Assembly (NCBI GenBank): GCA_012838875.1
Contig: DUOL01000130.1
Location: 1-18,282, forward strand
DNA from: Bacteroidales bacterium
GTDB taxonomy: Bacteria > Bacteroidota > Bacteroidia > Bacteroidales > WCHB1-69
Direction of reading: 5' to 3'
Length of the DNA stretch: 18,282 bases
A program made the translations under genes and the position numbers. Numbering within the stretch: position 1 is the first letter of the stretch; every line of letters begins with the position of its first letter. The notes below the pieces were generated by a model. It saw nothing but the letters and a program-made list of their open reading frames with translations. It ran no database searches and had not been told where the DNA came from. Shown here piece after piece: positions 1 to 6,538 of the stretch.

Positions 1-1
1 C

Positions 2-61
2 CACCTAAGCGCCTCACGCAGCCAAAATGCTCGTACAGAAGATTATAAGAAAAGAAATTGA
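2..61 (+). CDS. Possible C-terminal end of a gene that begins upstream of the window
   Basis: An open frame enters from the left edge and stops at TGA 59-61, giving 19 residues that end in TEDYKKRN. The polar, charged composition and the hairpin that overlaps the stop are compatible with the end of a real gene. The piece is too short to identify or to be sure of. The same bases on the other strand resemble part of the GC-rich repeat seen at 14339, so this could instead be repeat sequence. Confidence 0.22.
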   Translation, partial: HLSASRSQNARTEDYKKRN

Positions 62-87
62 AAATGAAAAGTTTTTTATTTTCAATT
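56..87. terminator. Bidirectional terminator-like hairpin
   Basis: AATTGAAAAT (56-65) pairs perfectly with ATTTTCAATT (78-87), and the A4/T4-5 stretches inside extend the stem. It lies between the possible gene end entering from the left and the 3' end of darG, so it could end transcription from both sides. The stem is almost entirely A/T, so its strength as a terminator is uncertain. Confidence 0.45.
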
Positions 88-138
88 AACCACAATACTT
101 AACATCGAGCTAAACGTTAATCTCCGGTATACCTTTAT

Positions 139-1173
139 TTAACTTAAGTGTAATTTTAAATTTTCAATTGCGATTTGAATAAATTTTTGATTCGAAAATA
201 GGGTCTTCTTCCTGTCGCTCCAGCTTTCCAATTCTTTCATGATTGCTTCTGAAGTTTTGGCATTTTTTTCAGAAATTATAAAGTCAATCGTTGAAAGTAG
301 TTCTAGCCCAAATGGAGAGTAAAATCCTGTTAAAAATGATTTTGTCTTTTCTACTATATTTTTGTATGTCTCATTTTCAGGCTTATTCAAAAATTCATTC
401 ACTTCTAATTCAGCATCAGGAACTAAACTCAATGCTTCAAAAGGCTTTTTATCTTTTGAGCTATAACCCATTATGTAACTACCATTTAGGTGATATAATA
501 CGTGTTTTACTTTACCCGAATAAGGTCCATAAAAATTGGGGTGAAATTCTAATTTAAAAGCTTCTTTTGCTCCAAATCGTTGCAGAAAATAAGCAATTTT
601 CTCAGACGAAAATTCAGATACAAACTCTCCGTTACGAACCAATTCATATAAGACAGAAAGTAGCATCGCTCTGGCTGGCGTAAGTTTTACACGTTCTTTT
701 TTTAAAACTTCCTGAATAGTCGCTGATGGCTCATAGATAAAAATTTCGCAATCTAAATCACCTAAATATTTTTCCAAAATCTGTTTTACTTTATTCCAAT
801 CCAAACCACCATTACCCGCACCCAAAGGCGGAATTGCAATAGATTTGATATTCTTTTCTTTTATCACTTTTACCAATTCAGTGAGCCCACTTTCAATGTA
901 TTGATATTCCGAAGGTAAACGCCAATTAGTCTTTGTTGGAAAATTGATAATAATTTTCTTTCCTGACAACAACGCTTCTTCTTCGGTAACAAACAGTTTC
1001 CCAATTTTTACTTCTTTGTTTTTGCAAGCATTGGCATACAACTTAAAATTATTTGGGAACATATTTTTAAACTGTAAAGCAATACCTTTGCCCATTACAC
1101 CTACGGTGTTAACGGTGTTCACCAAAGCCTCTGCTTCGCTGTCTAACAAATTCCCTATTCTATATTGTATCAT
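139..1173 (-). CDS. darG: DarG: macrodomain DNA ADP-ribosyl glycohydrolase antitoxin
   Basis: This 344-residue protein is the antitoxin of a DarTG system. Family knowledge: the N-terminal macrodomain removes ADP-ribose from thymidine in DNA, and the C-terminal half binds and blocks DarT. Seen here: a macrodomain over about residues 1-150, with the ligand-loop sequence NTVNTVGVMGKGIALQF (19-35), the segment NFPTKTNWRLPS (78-89) whose lysine 81 sits where family members have the catalytic lysine, and IPPLGAGNGGLDW (114-126). Residues from about 160 to 344 form the second domain, matching the usual length of about 350. The start ATG lies 3 nt after the darT stop, so the pair is almost certainly co-transcribed and translationally linked. 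No promoter is seen between the genes. Both halves look complete. Confidence 0.93.
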   Translation of the reverse strand: MIQYRIGNLLDSEAEALVNTVNTVGVMGKGIALQFKNMFPNNFKLYANACKNKEVKIGKLFVTEEEALLSGKKIIINFPTKTNWRLPSEYQYIESGLTELVKVIKEKNIKSIAIPPLGAGNGGLDWNKVKQILEKYLGDLDCEIFIYEPSATIQEVLKKERVKLTPARAMLLSVLYELVRNGEFVSEFSSEKIAYFLQRFGAKEAFKLEFHPNFYGPYSGKVKHVLYHLNGSYIMGYSSKDKKPFEALSLVPDAELEVNEFLNKPENETYKNIVEKTKSFLTGFYSPFGLELLSTIDFIISEKNAKTSEAIMKELESWSDRKKTLFSNQKFIQIAIENLKLHLS

Positions 1174-1176
1174 ATC

Positions 1177-1800
1177 TTAAAAATAATATTCATGGTTAAT
1201 GAAAATATAAGCTGTGTCTATCCCATACTTAATAAGTTTATTTTTAGAATTTTGATTATATACCACATAACCTAAAATAGCATTTGTGGGGATATCGCCT
1301 AACACTAAAAACTCCGCTTCTTTTCTCCTTTTTAAGTCAAGGTCATTATCCTTATGCCAGTATTTTGCTTTTATAGCATGCCAGTCTAAGATTTCATTTA
1401 GGTTATCAATATCTTGCCTTGTAAACTGTGATGTAAATCCATCAACTGCGTGCCCATCGGTAAATATAAAATTCAACTGAAGCTCAATGATTTTCTGAAC
1501 CGAAGTAACACAATACACAATATTTTCGGCAGGCATAGGAGCAACCATATTAAAGCCATGTTGTATCACATATAGCATAGGCGTTCTTACACCAAAATAA
1601 AACGGAATATATTCCCCCAACGGTCTACCATTGTTTAATATAATATTGTTTCGGGTGGCAATCAAACTTCCATCGCCAATAGGAACAAAATTAGGGTTGG
1701 CATTTATTGAATTAGAATGTACTATACCGTACTGAAGAATATGTGGAATATTTTCAATATGAGTCATTCTGAACAGATATATTTTACTCAAATCCGCCAT
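1177..1800 (-). CDS. darT: DarT: DNA thymidine ADP-ribosyltransferase toxin
   Basis: This 207-residue protein belongs to the DarT (DUF4433) family. Known members use NAD+ to attach ADP-ribose to thymidine in single-stranded DNA, which blocks replication; several act in phage defence. Seen here: YLFRMTHIENIPHIL (8-22) with the NAD-contacting histidine, ATRNNIILNNGRPLGEYIPF (48-67) with arginine 50 in the family's conserved position, FYFGVRTPMLYVI (67-79), and RRKEAEFLV (158-166), where glutamate 163 is in the catalytic position. The length is normal and no key residue appears missing, so the toxin is probably active. It is the first gene of the darT-darG unit and reads in the same direction as metK upstream, but has its own promoter-like element at 1888-1895. 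The DNA motif it modifies cannot be read from the sequence. Confidence 0.93.
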   Translation of the reverse strand: MADLSKIYLFRMTHIENIPHILQYGIVHSNSINANPNFVPIGDGSLIATRNNIILNNGRPLGEYIPFYFGVRTPMLYVIQHGFNMVAPMPAENIVYCVTSVQKIIELQLNFIFTDGHAVDGFTSQFTRQDIDNLNEILDWHAIKAKYWHKDNDLDLKRRKEAEFLVLGDIPTNAILGYVVYNQNSKNKLIKYGIDTAYIFINHEYYF

Positions 1801-1887
1801 TTATAAATTCAATTATTCATAGATTTTGTTGTCCGGTTTTTTACGATTCATCTTTTTAGAGTTACTTATAACATCTAATCTACGAAA

Positions 1888-1895
1888 CAAAGATA
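1888..1895 (-). promoter_or_regulatory. Bacteroidota -7 element for darTG
   Basis: On the minus strand this reads TATCTTTG, an exact TAnnTTTG match, between the metK stop (1942) and the darT start (1800). It implies a leader of about 80 nt before darT. No good TTG -33 element is visible at the usual spacing. The identical octamer precedes metK, the FISUMP gene and fic. Confidence 0.6.
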
Positions 1896-1941
1896 CAACA
1901 AAATAGAACTTAAAAAATATAAAAATCTATTTGTTGAAATC

Positions 1942-3216
1942 TTACGAAATGGAAAACATCTTTTTGATTTTTTCAACATAATCTAGCTTTTCCCAGCCAA
2001 AGAAGATAACTTTTTTATAATTTTTACCATCTTTTGTACAAGTATTTTCATCTTGATAGCACACTTTCACCTCTTTTTCGTAAGAATCCTTACCGAAATG
2101 TCCGTAAATGGCTGTCGGTTCAAAAATTGGATTCTGAAGCCCAAAACGTTCTATGATACTGTACGGGCGCAGGTCAAAAATTTTGCTGACTTTTTCTGCA
2201 ATTTCGCCGTCTGTCAGCTTAACTTTGGCTGTTTGATAAGTATTAACGAAAACATTGACCGGTTGGGCTATCCCGATAGCATAAGCTATTTGGACTAAAA
2301 CCTTATCACAAACGCCGGCAGCAACCAAATTTTTCGCAATATGGCGAGCGGCATAAGCGCCTGACCTATCAACCTTTGACGCATCTTTTCCGGAAAACGC
2401 ACCGCCTCCGTGAGCGCCGTGCCCGCCGTACGTATCAACGATAATCTTACGTCCGGTTAATCCTGTATCGCCATGAGGACCGCCAATAACAAATTTCCCG
2501 GTCGGGTTGACAAAAAGTTTGTAATTGTGTTTGAAAAGTTTTTTCACCTCATCGGTACAAACATTAAGCACACGGGGAAGTAAAATATTTTCAACATCTC
2601 TTTTAATGATTTCGAGCATCTCTTTTTCTTCGGCGAAGTCGTCATGTTGCGTTGAAACAACAATACTATCAATTCTTTCCGCAACACCGCTATCGGAATA
2701 TTGTATCGTAACTTGCGACTTTGAATCAGGGCGTAAATAGGTCATCTCTTTCCCTTCATTTCGAATAGCTGAAAGTTGCTCTAAGATAATATGAGCAATT
2801 TCAATAGTTAACGGCATATAACTTTCGGTTTCGTTACAAGCATAACCGAACATCATCCCTTGGTCGCCGGCACCCTGTTCCTCTTTCGAAGTACGCACAA
2901 CGCCTTGATGAATGTCGGGCGATTGACTATGAATGGCGGAAATAACAGCACACGATTTGTAATCAAATTGATAATCACTTTTATCATATCCGATATTCTT
3001 AATAACACGTCTTGCTACGTCATCAACAGCAACGTAACCTTTGGTTCTAACTTCGCCGGCGCAAAGTACTAGACCTGTTGTTACTAAAACTTCACAAGCC
3101 ACTTTTGACTCCGGGTCTTGACTTAAAAGAGCATCAAGTATCGCATCGGAAATTTGATCGCTCACTTTATCCGGATGTCCTTCAGATACTGATTCAGATG
3201 TAAATAGATAACTCAT
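1942..3216 (-). CDS. metK: S-adenosylmethionine synthetase
   Basis: MetK makes S-adenosylmethionine from methionine and ATP, releasing phosphate and pyrophosphate, in the cytosol. The 424-residue protein carries the family signatures: GHPDK (13-17) at the ATP site, GAGDQGMMFGYA (115-126), GGPHGDTGLTGRKIIVDTYG (245-264) and the phosphate loop GGGAFSGKD (270-278). The length is slightly above the 380-400 typical of proteobacterial enzymes, within the range of Bacteroidota forms. Expression is likely controlled by the SAM-II riboswitch in its leader, a direct feedback loop because the product is the ligand. A promoter of its own lies just past the 3' end of the outer-membrane gene upstream. Confidence 0.98.
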   Translation of the reverse strand: MSYLFTSESVSEGHPDKVSDQISDAILDALLSQDPESKVACEVLVTTGLVLCAGEVRTKGYVAVDDVARRVIKNIGYDKSDYQFDYKSCAVISAIHSQSPDIHQGVVRTSKEEQGAGDQGMMFGYACNETESYMPLTIEIAHIILEQLSAIRNEGKEMTYLRPDSKSQVTIQYSDSGVAERIDSIVVSTQHDDFAEEKEMLEIIKRDVENILLPRVLNVCTDEVKKLFKHNYKLFVNPTGKFVIGGPHGDTGLTGRKIIVDTYGGHGAHGGGAFSGKDASKVDRSGAYAARHIAKNLVAAGVCDKVLVQIAYAIGIAQPVNVFVNTYQTAKVKLTDGEIAEKVSKIFDLRPYSIIERFGLQNPIFEPTAIYGHFGKDSYEKEVKVCYQDENTCTKDGKNYKKVIFFGWEKLDYVEKIKKMFSIS

Positions 3217-3252
3217 AATAGTATAATTATAAAATTAATAATATAAAAACGT

Positions 3253-3332
3253 AACGAAAAGCGGGGAAAGATAATGCTTTAGCATTTTTTTTTGTGGTTG
3301 CAATCATTACAAATCTTTCCACATTTTTCGTT
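3253..3332 (-). other. Long alternative stem in the metK leader (candidate expression platform)
   Basis: In the metK leader RNA, AACGAAAA (3332-3325) is complementary to TTTTCGTT (3260-3253), and GGAAAGAT (3320-3313) to ATCTTTCC (3272-3265). The two 8-bp helices are separated by a symmetric 4x4 internal loop. The inner helix uses bases needed for the P1 helix (3320, 3319) and for the pseudoknot (3272) of the SAM-II aptamer, so the two folds exclude each other. The role as a switch is inference; no folding energy was computed. Confidence 0.45.
3272..3323 (-). promoter_or_regulatory. SAM-II riboswitch aptamer upstream of metK
   Basis: SAM-II is a small pseudoknotted S-adenosylmethionine sensor known from Alphaproteobacteria and Bacteroidota. 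Seen on the minus strand: P1 TGTGG (3323-3319) with CCACA (3297-3293); a loop containing GATTTGTAATGATTGCAA, which carries the conserved GATTT and ATTGCA; an A-rich linker; then ATGCTAAAGCATTA. TAATG (3309-3305) pairs with CATTA (3276-3272), and GCA (3301-3299) pairs with TGC (3284-3282), giving the expected H-type pseudoknot. The location, between a promoter and metK, fits. High SAM is expected to lower MetK synthesis. Confidence 0.85.
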
Positions 3333-3335
3333 TTG

Positions 3336-3343
3336 CAAAGATA
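3336..3343 (-). promoter_or_regulatory. Bacteroidota -7 element for metK
   Basis: This reads TATCTTTG on the minus strand, an exact TAnnTTTG match, ending about 12 nt before the riboswitch P1 helix. Transcription would start near 3330, so the whole aptamer is in the RNA. It lies 26 nt beyond the stop of the upstream outer-membrane gene, making metK an independent unit. Confidence 0.65.
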
Positions 3344-3368
3344 GATAAAAATTTCAATTACTTAATTC

Positions 3369-4304
3369 CTATTCACGATTTTTTATAGAGAATTTTTTCC
3401 GTTTAACCCTTTTCTGCTTTACCGCACTTTTAGTATGTGATTTTGCAGGTTTAAAAATTACTGAGGAGCGATTTTTTTTACGCTTATATTTCTTATCAAG
3501 ATTATCATTTTTCAGAGCCGGGTCGTAAACTTGAGATCCTGCAACATTTTTAGGTCTAACGACAGGAAAATCAAACCGATAAACAACTCCTAGCGAAGAT
3601 GTCCACACACCTTCAAACTTTTTTATATCTGAACTAAAAGCATCCAATCTATCCTGATTGACCCAGGTCATTGATGTTTCAAAATAAAGCGTTAACTCGG
3701 GCAGTAGCTGATAACTCACCCCTACTCCAAAAGGAATAGCAAAAGTGTAATAGTACCTTGGGGTTTTATCTGCGACTTTTTGTTCAAGCTCATAATTTAT
3801 AAGATAGTCCGGAAAAACAGCCAGTAATTCTCCGGAATTACTATTCCAAAGACGTGTTCTAAATCCATATACTCCAAACCCTATTCGGGGATAAAAGCTC
3901 CAATTAGTCCTTACTTTGGATAATTTGAGAATATCAGCAGTAAATGCAAAAACTATCTCGTTATTAAAATATGAATAAAACTCTCTTGATGTTCTATAAT
4001 CTTTCCCCGAAACATTAGCAAACTTGAACGCAATCCCCATTGTTAAAAAGGGAGTGATATCTTTCCCGAATTCTCCACCTAAAACAAAGTGTCGATTCTT
4101 ATAAAATGAGCTCTGGAAAGGGGTAACCGGAAAAAGTTTATTGGTATTATCGTTAATATCACCCCAAAAAGAATTAACACCCAGATTTAAACTCCCAAAC
4201 CATTTTTCGTGAGACTTGTATGGCGAATAATAATCGTCCTGCGCCATAGTACAGGTAAGTAACGTAAACAAGGAAAGAGTTAGAAACAGTCCTTTTAATT
4301 TCAT
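3369..4304 (-). CDS. Outer-membrane beta-barrel protein with basic C-terminal tail
   Basis: This 311-residue protein has a signal peptide (residues 1-21, hydrophobic run LFLTLSLFTLL, cut near MAQ-DD). About 230 residues of alternating aromatic and glycine-rich strands follow (for example FGSLNLGVNSFWGD, YPRIGFGVYGF, PFGVGVSYQLLPELTLYFET), as in small outer-membrane barrels. The barrel seems to end near VYRFDFPVVR (241-250). The last 41 residues (271-311) hold 19 lysines or arginines and a single acidic residue, which is unusual for this class; such a tail would face the periplasm. The substrate or role is unknown. The start lies 15 nt after the stop of the YfcC-like carrier, so the two are probably co-transcribed, with the carrier first. 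Confidence 0.75.
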   Translation of the reverse strand: MKLKGLFLTLSLFTLLTCTMAQDDYYSPYKSHEKWFGSLNLGVNSFWGDINDNTNKLFPVTPFQSSFYKNRHFVLGGEFGKDITPFLTMGIAFKFANVSGKDYRTSREFYSYFNNEIVFAFTADILKLSKVRTNWSFYPRIGFGVYGFRTRLWNSNSGELLAVFPDYLINYELEQKVADKTPRYYYTFAIPFGVGVSYQLLPELTLYFETSMTWVNQDRLDAFSSDIKKFEGVWTSSLGVVYRFDFPVVRPKNVAGSQVYDPALKNDNLDKKYKRKKNRSSVIFKPAKSHTKSAVKQKRVKRKKFSIKNRE

Positions 4305-4319
4305 AATATCAATTATAAA

Positions 4320-5921
4320 TTAAAAACCGTGTAACGGAAGATATATTGCAGGTAAGAGTAGCAAAAATCCAAGAATTATCAGTGCAATAATAAAAGGGAA
4401 AATAAATTTCATCCATTTTACGTAAGGGACACGTGCTATTCCGAGACAACCGATAAGAACGCCGGAAGTGGGAGTTATCATATTGGTAAAGCCATCTCCG
4501 AATTGGAAAGCAAGGACGGTAACTTGCCGTGATAACCCCACAATATCAGAAAATTCTGCCATCATGGGAATGGTAAGTGCCGCCTTAGCAGAACCCGATG
4601 GAATAAGAATATTCAATCCATTTTGTATAAGGTACATAACGGTGAGAGCCCCCTCCTTTCCACTTCCCGACATTGCCTGCGAAATTCCATGTAATATAGT
4701 GTCTATTATTTTCCCATCCTCTAACATAACCATAATCCCCCCCGCAAGCCCAACAACCATAGCGGCAACCATTATGTCTTTACAGCCATCTAAGAAAAGT
4801 CGCATAATTTTATCCAATTTCATTTTGTAAGCAAAGCCCGTTGAAATACCCATCGCAAAAAATAGCCCTGCAATTTCCATAATGTACCATTGATAACCGA
4901 GAACGCCCACTACCAAAATAATAACCGTAAGTAATAAAATGGAGAGAATGAAATTATGAACCGATTTGCGTAGTGCAAAGAAACCAAGAATTAAATAACC
5001 TATCGTAATAATCGGAAGTAAACAAATGTTGAACTCGTTTAATCCGATTTTCAACGTAGTAAAGGGGTGCTGAAATGAAAAATAAGATAGAGAGAGTACA
5101 ATAGCTACCCAAATGCTCCAAGCAACCCATGAAGATTTTTCATTCGTAGAATCAACATCCTTGTCTATACGTGCTCTCCACTCGTCATCTAACTCGTACA
5201 TAATAGACTTTTCGGGATTTCTCTTAACTCTGCCTGCATAAATAAGCGTAAAAATGATAAATATGAGGGTTAAAATAGCCCAACAAAAAATTCGATATTC
5301 GAGACCGGAAAAGAGAGGGAGCCCGGACAATCCTTGAGCAATACCAAGCGTAAAAGGATTAAAAATCGCTCCTGCAAAGCCGACATGAGCAGCAGCGTAA
5401 CAAATTAAAACCCCGACAATGGAATCATAACCCAAGGAGATGGCAAAAGGAACAAAAATCGTCATAAAGGCTATCGTCTCTTCGCTCATACCGAAAATAG
5501 CTCCAAAAAGACTAAAAACAAGAATAATGGAAACAATAATAATCTTATCTACTCCTATTTTCCTAAATAACTTGTATTTATAAAGTTTATCGGTCTGCTT
5601 TAAAAATTGAGTTATGCCAACATCAATGGCTTTAGTCGTGTTGAGAATCCAAAAAGCCCCTCCTACCATCAAGATAAAGACAATAATGTATGATGTTTTC
5701 TCAAATCCTTTAAAAAAAGCGGTAAAAATTTGCCAAGTTTGCGGCTGTTTTTCAATCGTCTTAAAAGAATGAACATCTACAACTTGCCGATTTTGTCCGT
5801 CAACGGTAATAGTTTCACGGCTGTATTCGCCCCCGGGTATTATCCAAGTTAGGACAGCACAAAGACAAATAAGAACAAAAACAATGGTAAATGTGTGTGG
5901 TATTTTACTTTTTTTCGACAT
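4320..5921 (-). CDS. YfcC/DcuC-family inner-membrane carrier
   Basis: This 533-residue integral membrane protein resembles the YfcC family, related to C4-dicarboxylate anaerobic carriers. Seen: an N-terminal start typical of the family, IPHTFTIVFVLICLCAVLTW followed by IPGGEY; a dozen or so hydrophobic segments; a charged cytosolic loop with RNPEKSIMYELDDEWRARI after about six of them; and a second half containing glycine-rich GLAGGIMVMLEDGKII and NILIPSGSAKAALTIPM, with a late PTSGVLIGCLGIARVPYVKW. Family members are annotated variously as amino-acid or dicarboxylate carriers, so the substrate cannot be assigned. It appears to be the first gene of a unit with the outer-membrane barrel and has a -7 element just upstream. 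Confidence 0.85.
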   Translation of the reverse strand: MSKKSKIPHTFTIVFVLICLCAVLTWIIPGGEYSRETITVDGQNRQVVDVHSFKTIEKQPQTWQIFTAFFKGFEKTSYIIVFILMVGGAFWILNTTKAIDVGITQFLKQTDKLYKYKLFRKIGVDKIIIVSIILVFSLFGAIFGMSEETIAFMTIFVPFAISLGYDSIVGVLICYAAAHVGFAGAIFNPFTLGIAQGLSGLPLFSGLEYRIFCWAILTLIFIIFTLIYAGRVKRNPEKSIMYELDDEWRARIDKDVDSTNEKSSWVAWSIWVAIVLSLSYFSFQHPFTTLKIGLNEFNICLLPIITIGYLILGFFALRKSVHNFILSILLLTVIILVVGVLGYQWYIMEIAGLFFAMGISTGFAYKMKLDKIMRLFLDGCKDIMVAAMVVGLAGGIMVMLEDGKIIDTILHGISQAMSGSGKEGALTVMYLIQNGLNILIPSGSAKAALTIPMMAEFSDIVGLSRQVTVLAFQFGDGFTNMITPTSGVLIGCLGIARVPYVKWMKFIFPFIIALIILGFLLLLPAIYLPLHGF

Positions 5922-5944
5922 AGCAGGTTTTCTAATGTGGAGAG

Positions 5945-5952
5945 CAAAAATA
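5945..5952 (-). promoter_or_regulatory. -7 element for the YfcC-like carrier gene
   Basis: This reads TATTTTTG on the minus strand (TAnnTTTG), 23 nt upstream of the carrier start. It implies a very short leader of roughly 17 nt. The surrounding 60 bp also holds a plus-strand -7 element for the divergent Nudix gene. Confidence 0.45.
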
Positions 5953-5977
5953 CACTTTTATTTTGCAAAAATTATAG

Positions 5978-5985
5978 TAATTTTG
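5978..5985 (+). promoter_or_regulatory. -7 element for the Nudix gene
   Basis: TAATTTTG on the plus strand fits TAnnTTTG and lies 26 nt before the Nudix start. The context is very A/T-rich, with repeated TTTTGCAAAA motifs at 5961-5970 and 5981-5990, so the match is only suggestive. The two TTTTGCAAAA palindromes are 20 bp apart, about two helical turns, and could be operator half-sites. Confidence 0.4.
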
Positions 5986-6011
5986 CAAAATAACTTTTAA
6001 AAGCTAATTCT

Positions 6012-6479
6012 ATGATACGAGTGCATGATGACGAGCAATACCATGAATTTGAAACGGAAGAGAGCTTTCAACTTTTTTTGAGAAATTATATATTTATTCA
6101 AGCAGCAGGAGGAGTCGTATATAACTCTAAGAATGAATTACTTATGATACGAAAGAATGAGAAATGGGATTTACCTAAAGGTAAAATTGAGACAAACGAA
6201 TCTCCTGAAATAACCGCAATAAGAGAGATAAGCGAAGAAACTGGAGTTAAAAATCTAAAATTAATAAAACCGTTATCGAAAACATACTACATATACCCAC
6301 TTGGGGAACAACAGGTTTTGAAAGAAGTAACTTGGTTTTTATTCCAAAGCGACAAAGATGAAGCATTGCAACCGCAAACCGAAGAAAACATTGATGATGT
6401 AAAATGGGTGAAAAGAGATAAAATTAACGAATTTTTAAAAATGTCATATCCTTCGGTCAGAACTTTATTTGCTAAATAA
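6012..6479 (+). CDS. Nudix hydrolase
   Basis: This 155-residue protein hydrolyses a nucleoside diphosphate linked to another group. The Nudix box is perfect: G57, E63, then R71-E72-I73-S74-E75-E76-T77-G78-V79, matching Gx5Ex7REUxEExGU, so the metal-binding glutamates are present. The N-terminal 30 residues (acidic, with FETEESFQLFL) precede the domain start at QAAGGVVYN. The substrate (ADP-ribose, diadenosine tetraphosphate, oxidised nucleotides) cannot be read from the sequence. Its stop is 59 nt before the next gene on the same strand, and no promoter is seen between, so the two may share a transcript. Confidence 0.92.
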   Translation: MIRVHDDEQYHEFETEESFQLFLRNYIFIQAAGGVVYNSKNELLMIRKNEKWDLPKGKIETNESPEITAIREISEETGVKNLKLIKPLSKTYYIYPLGEQQVLKEVTWFLFQSDKDEALQPQTEENIDDVKWVKRDKINEFLKMSYPSVRTLFAK

Positions 6480-6538
6480 TGATTGTTTAATAATAAATTG
6501 TTCGGCAACCGATAAATAAAACAACAAGTAGAATTCTC

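Noticed and set aside
291..1480. Plus-strand open frames opposite darG and darT
   Set aside because: Phenylalanine/leucine/serine-rich shadows of the antisense coding strand, with no domain seen.
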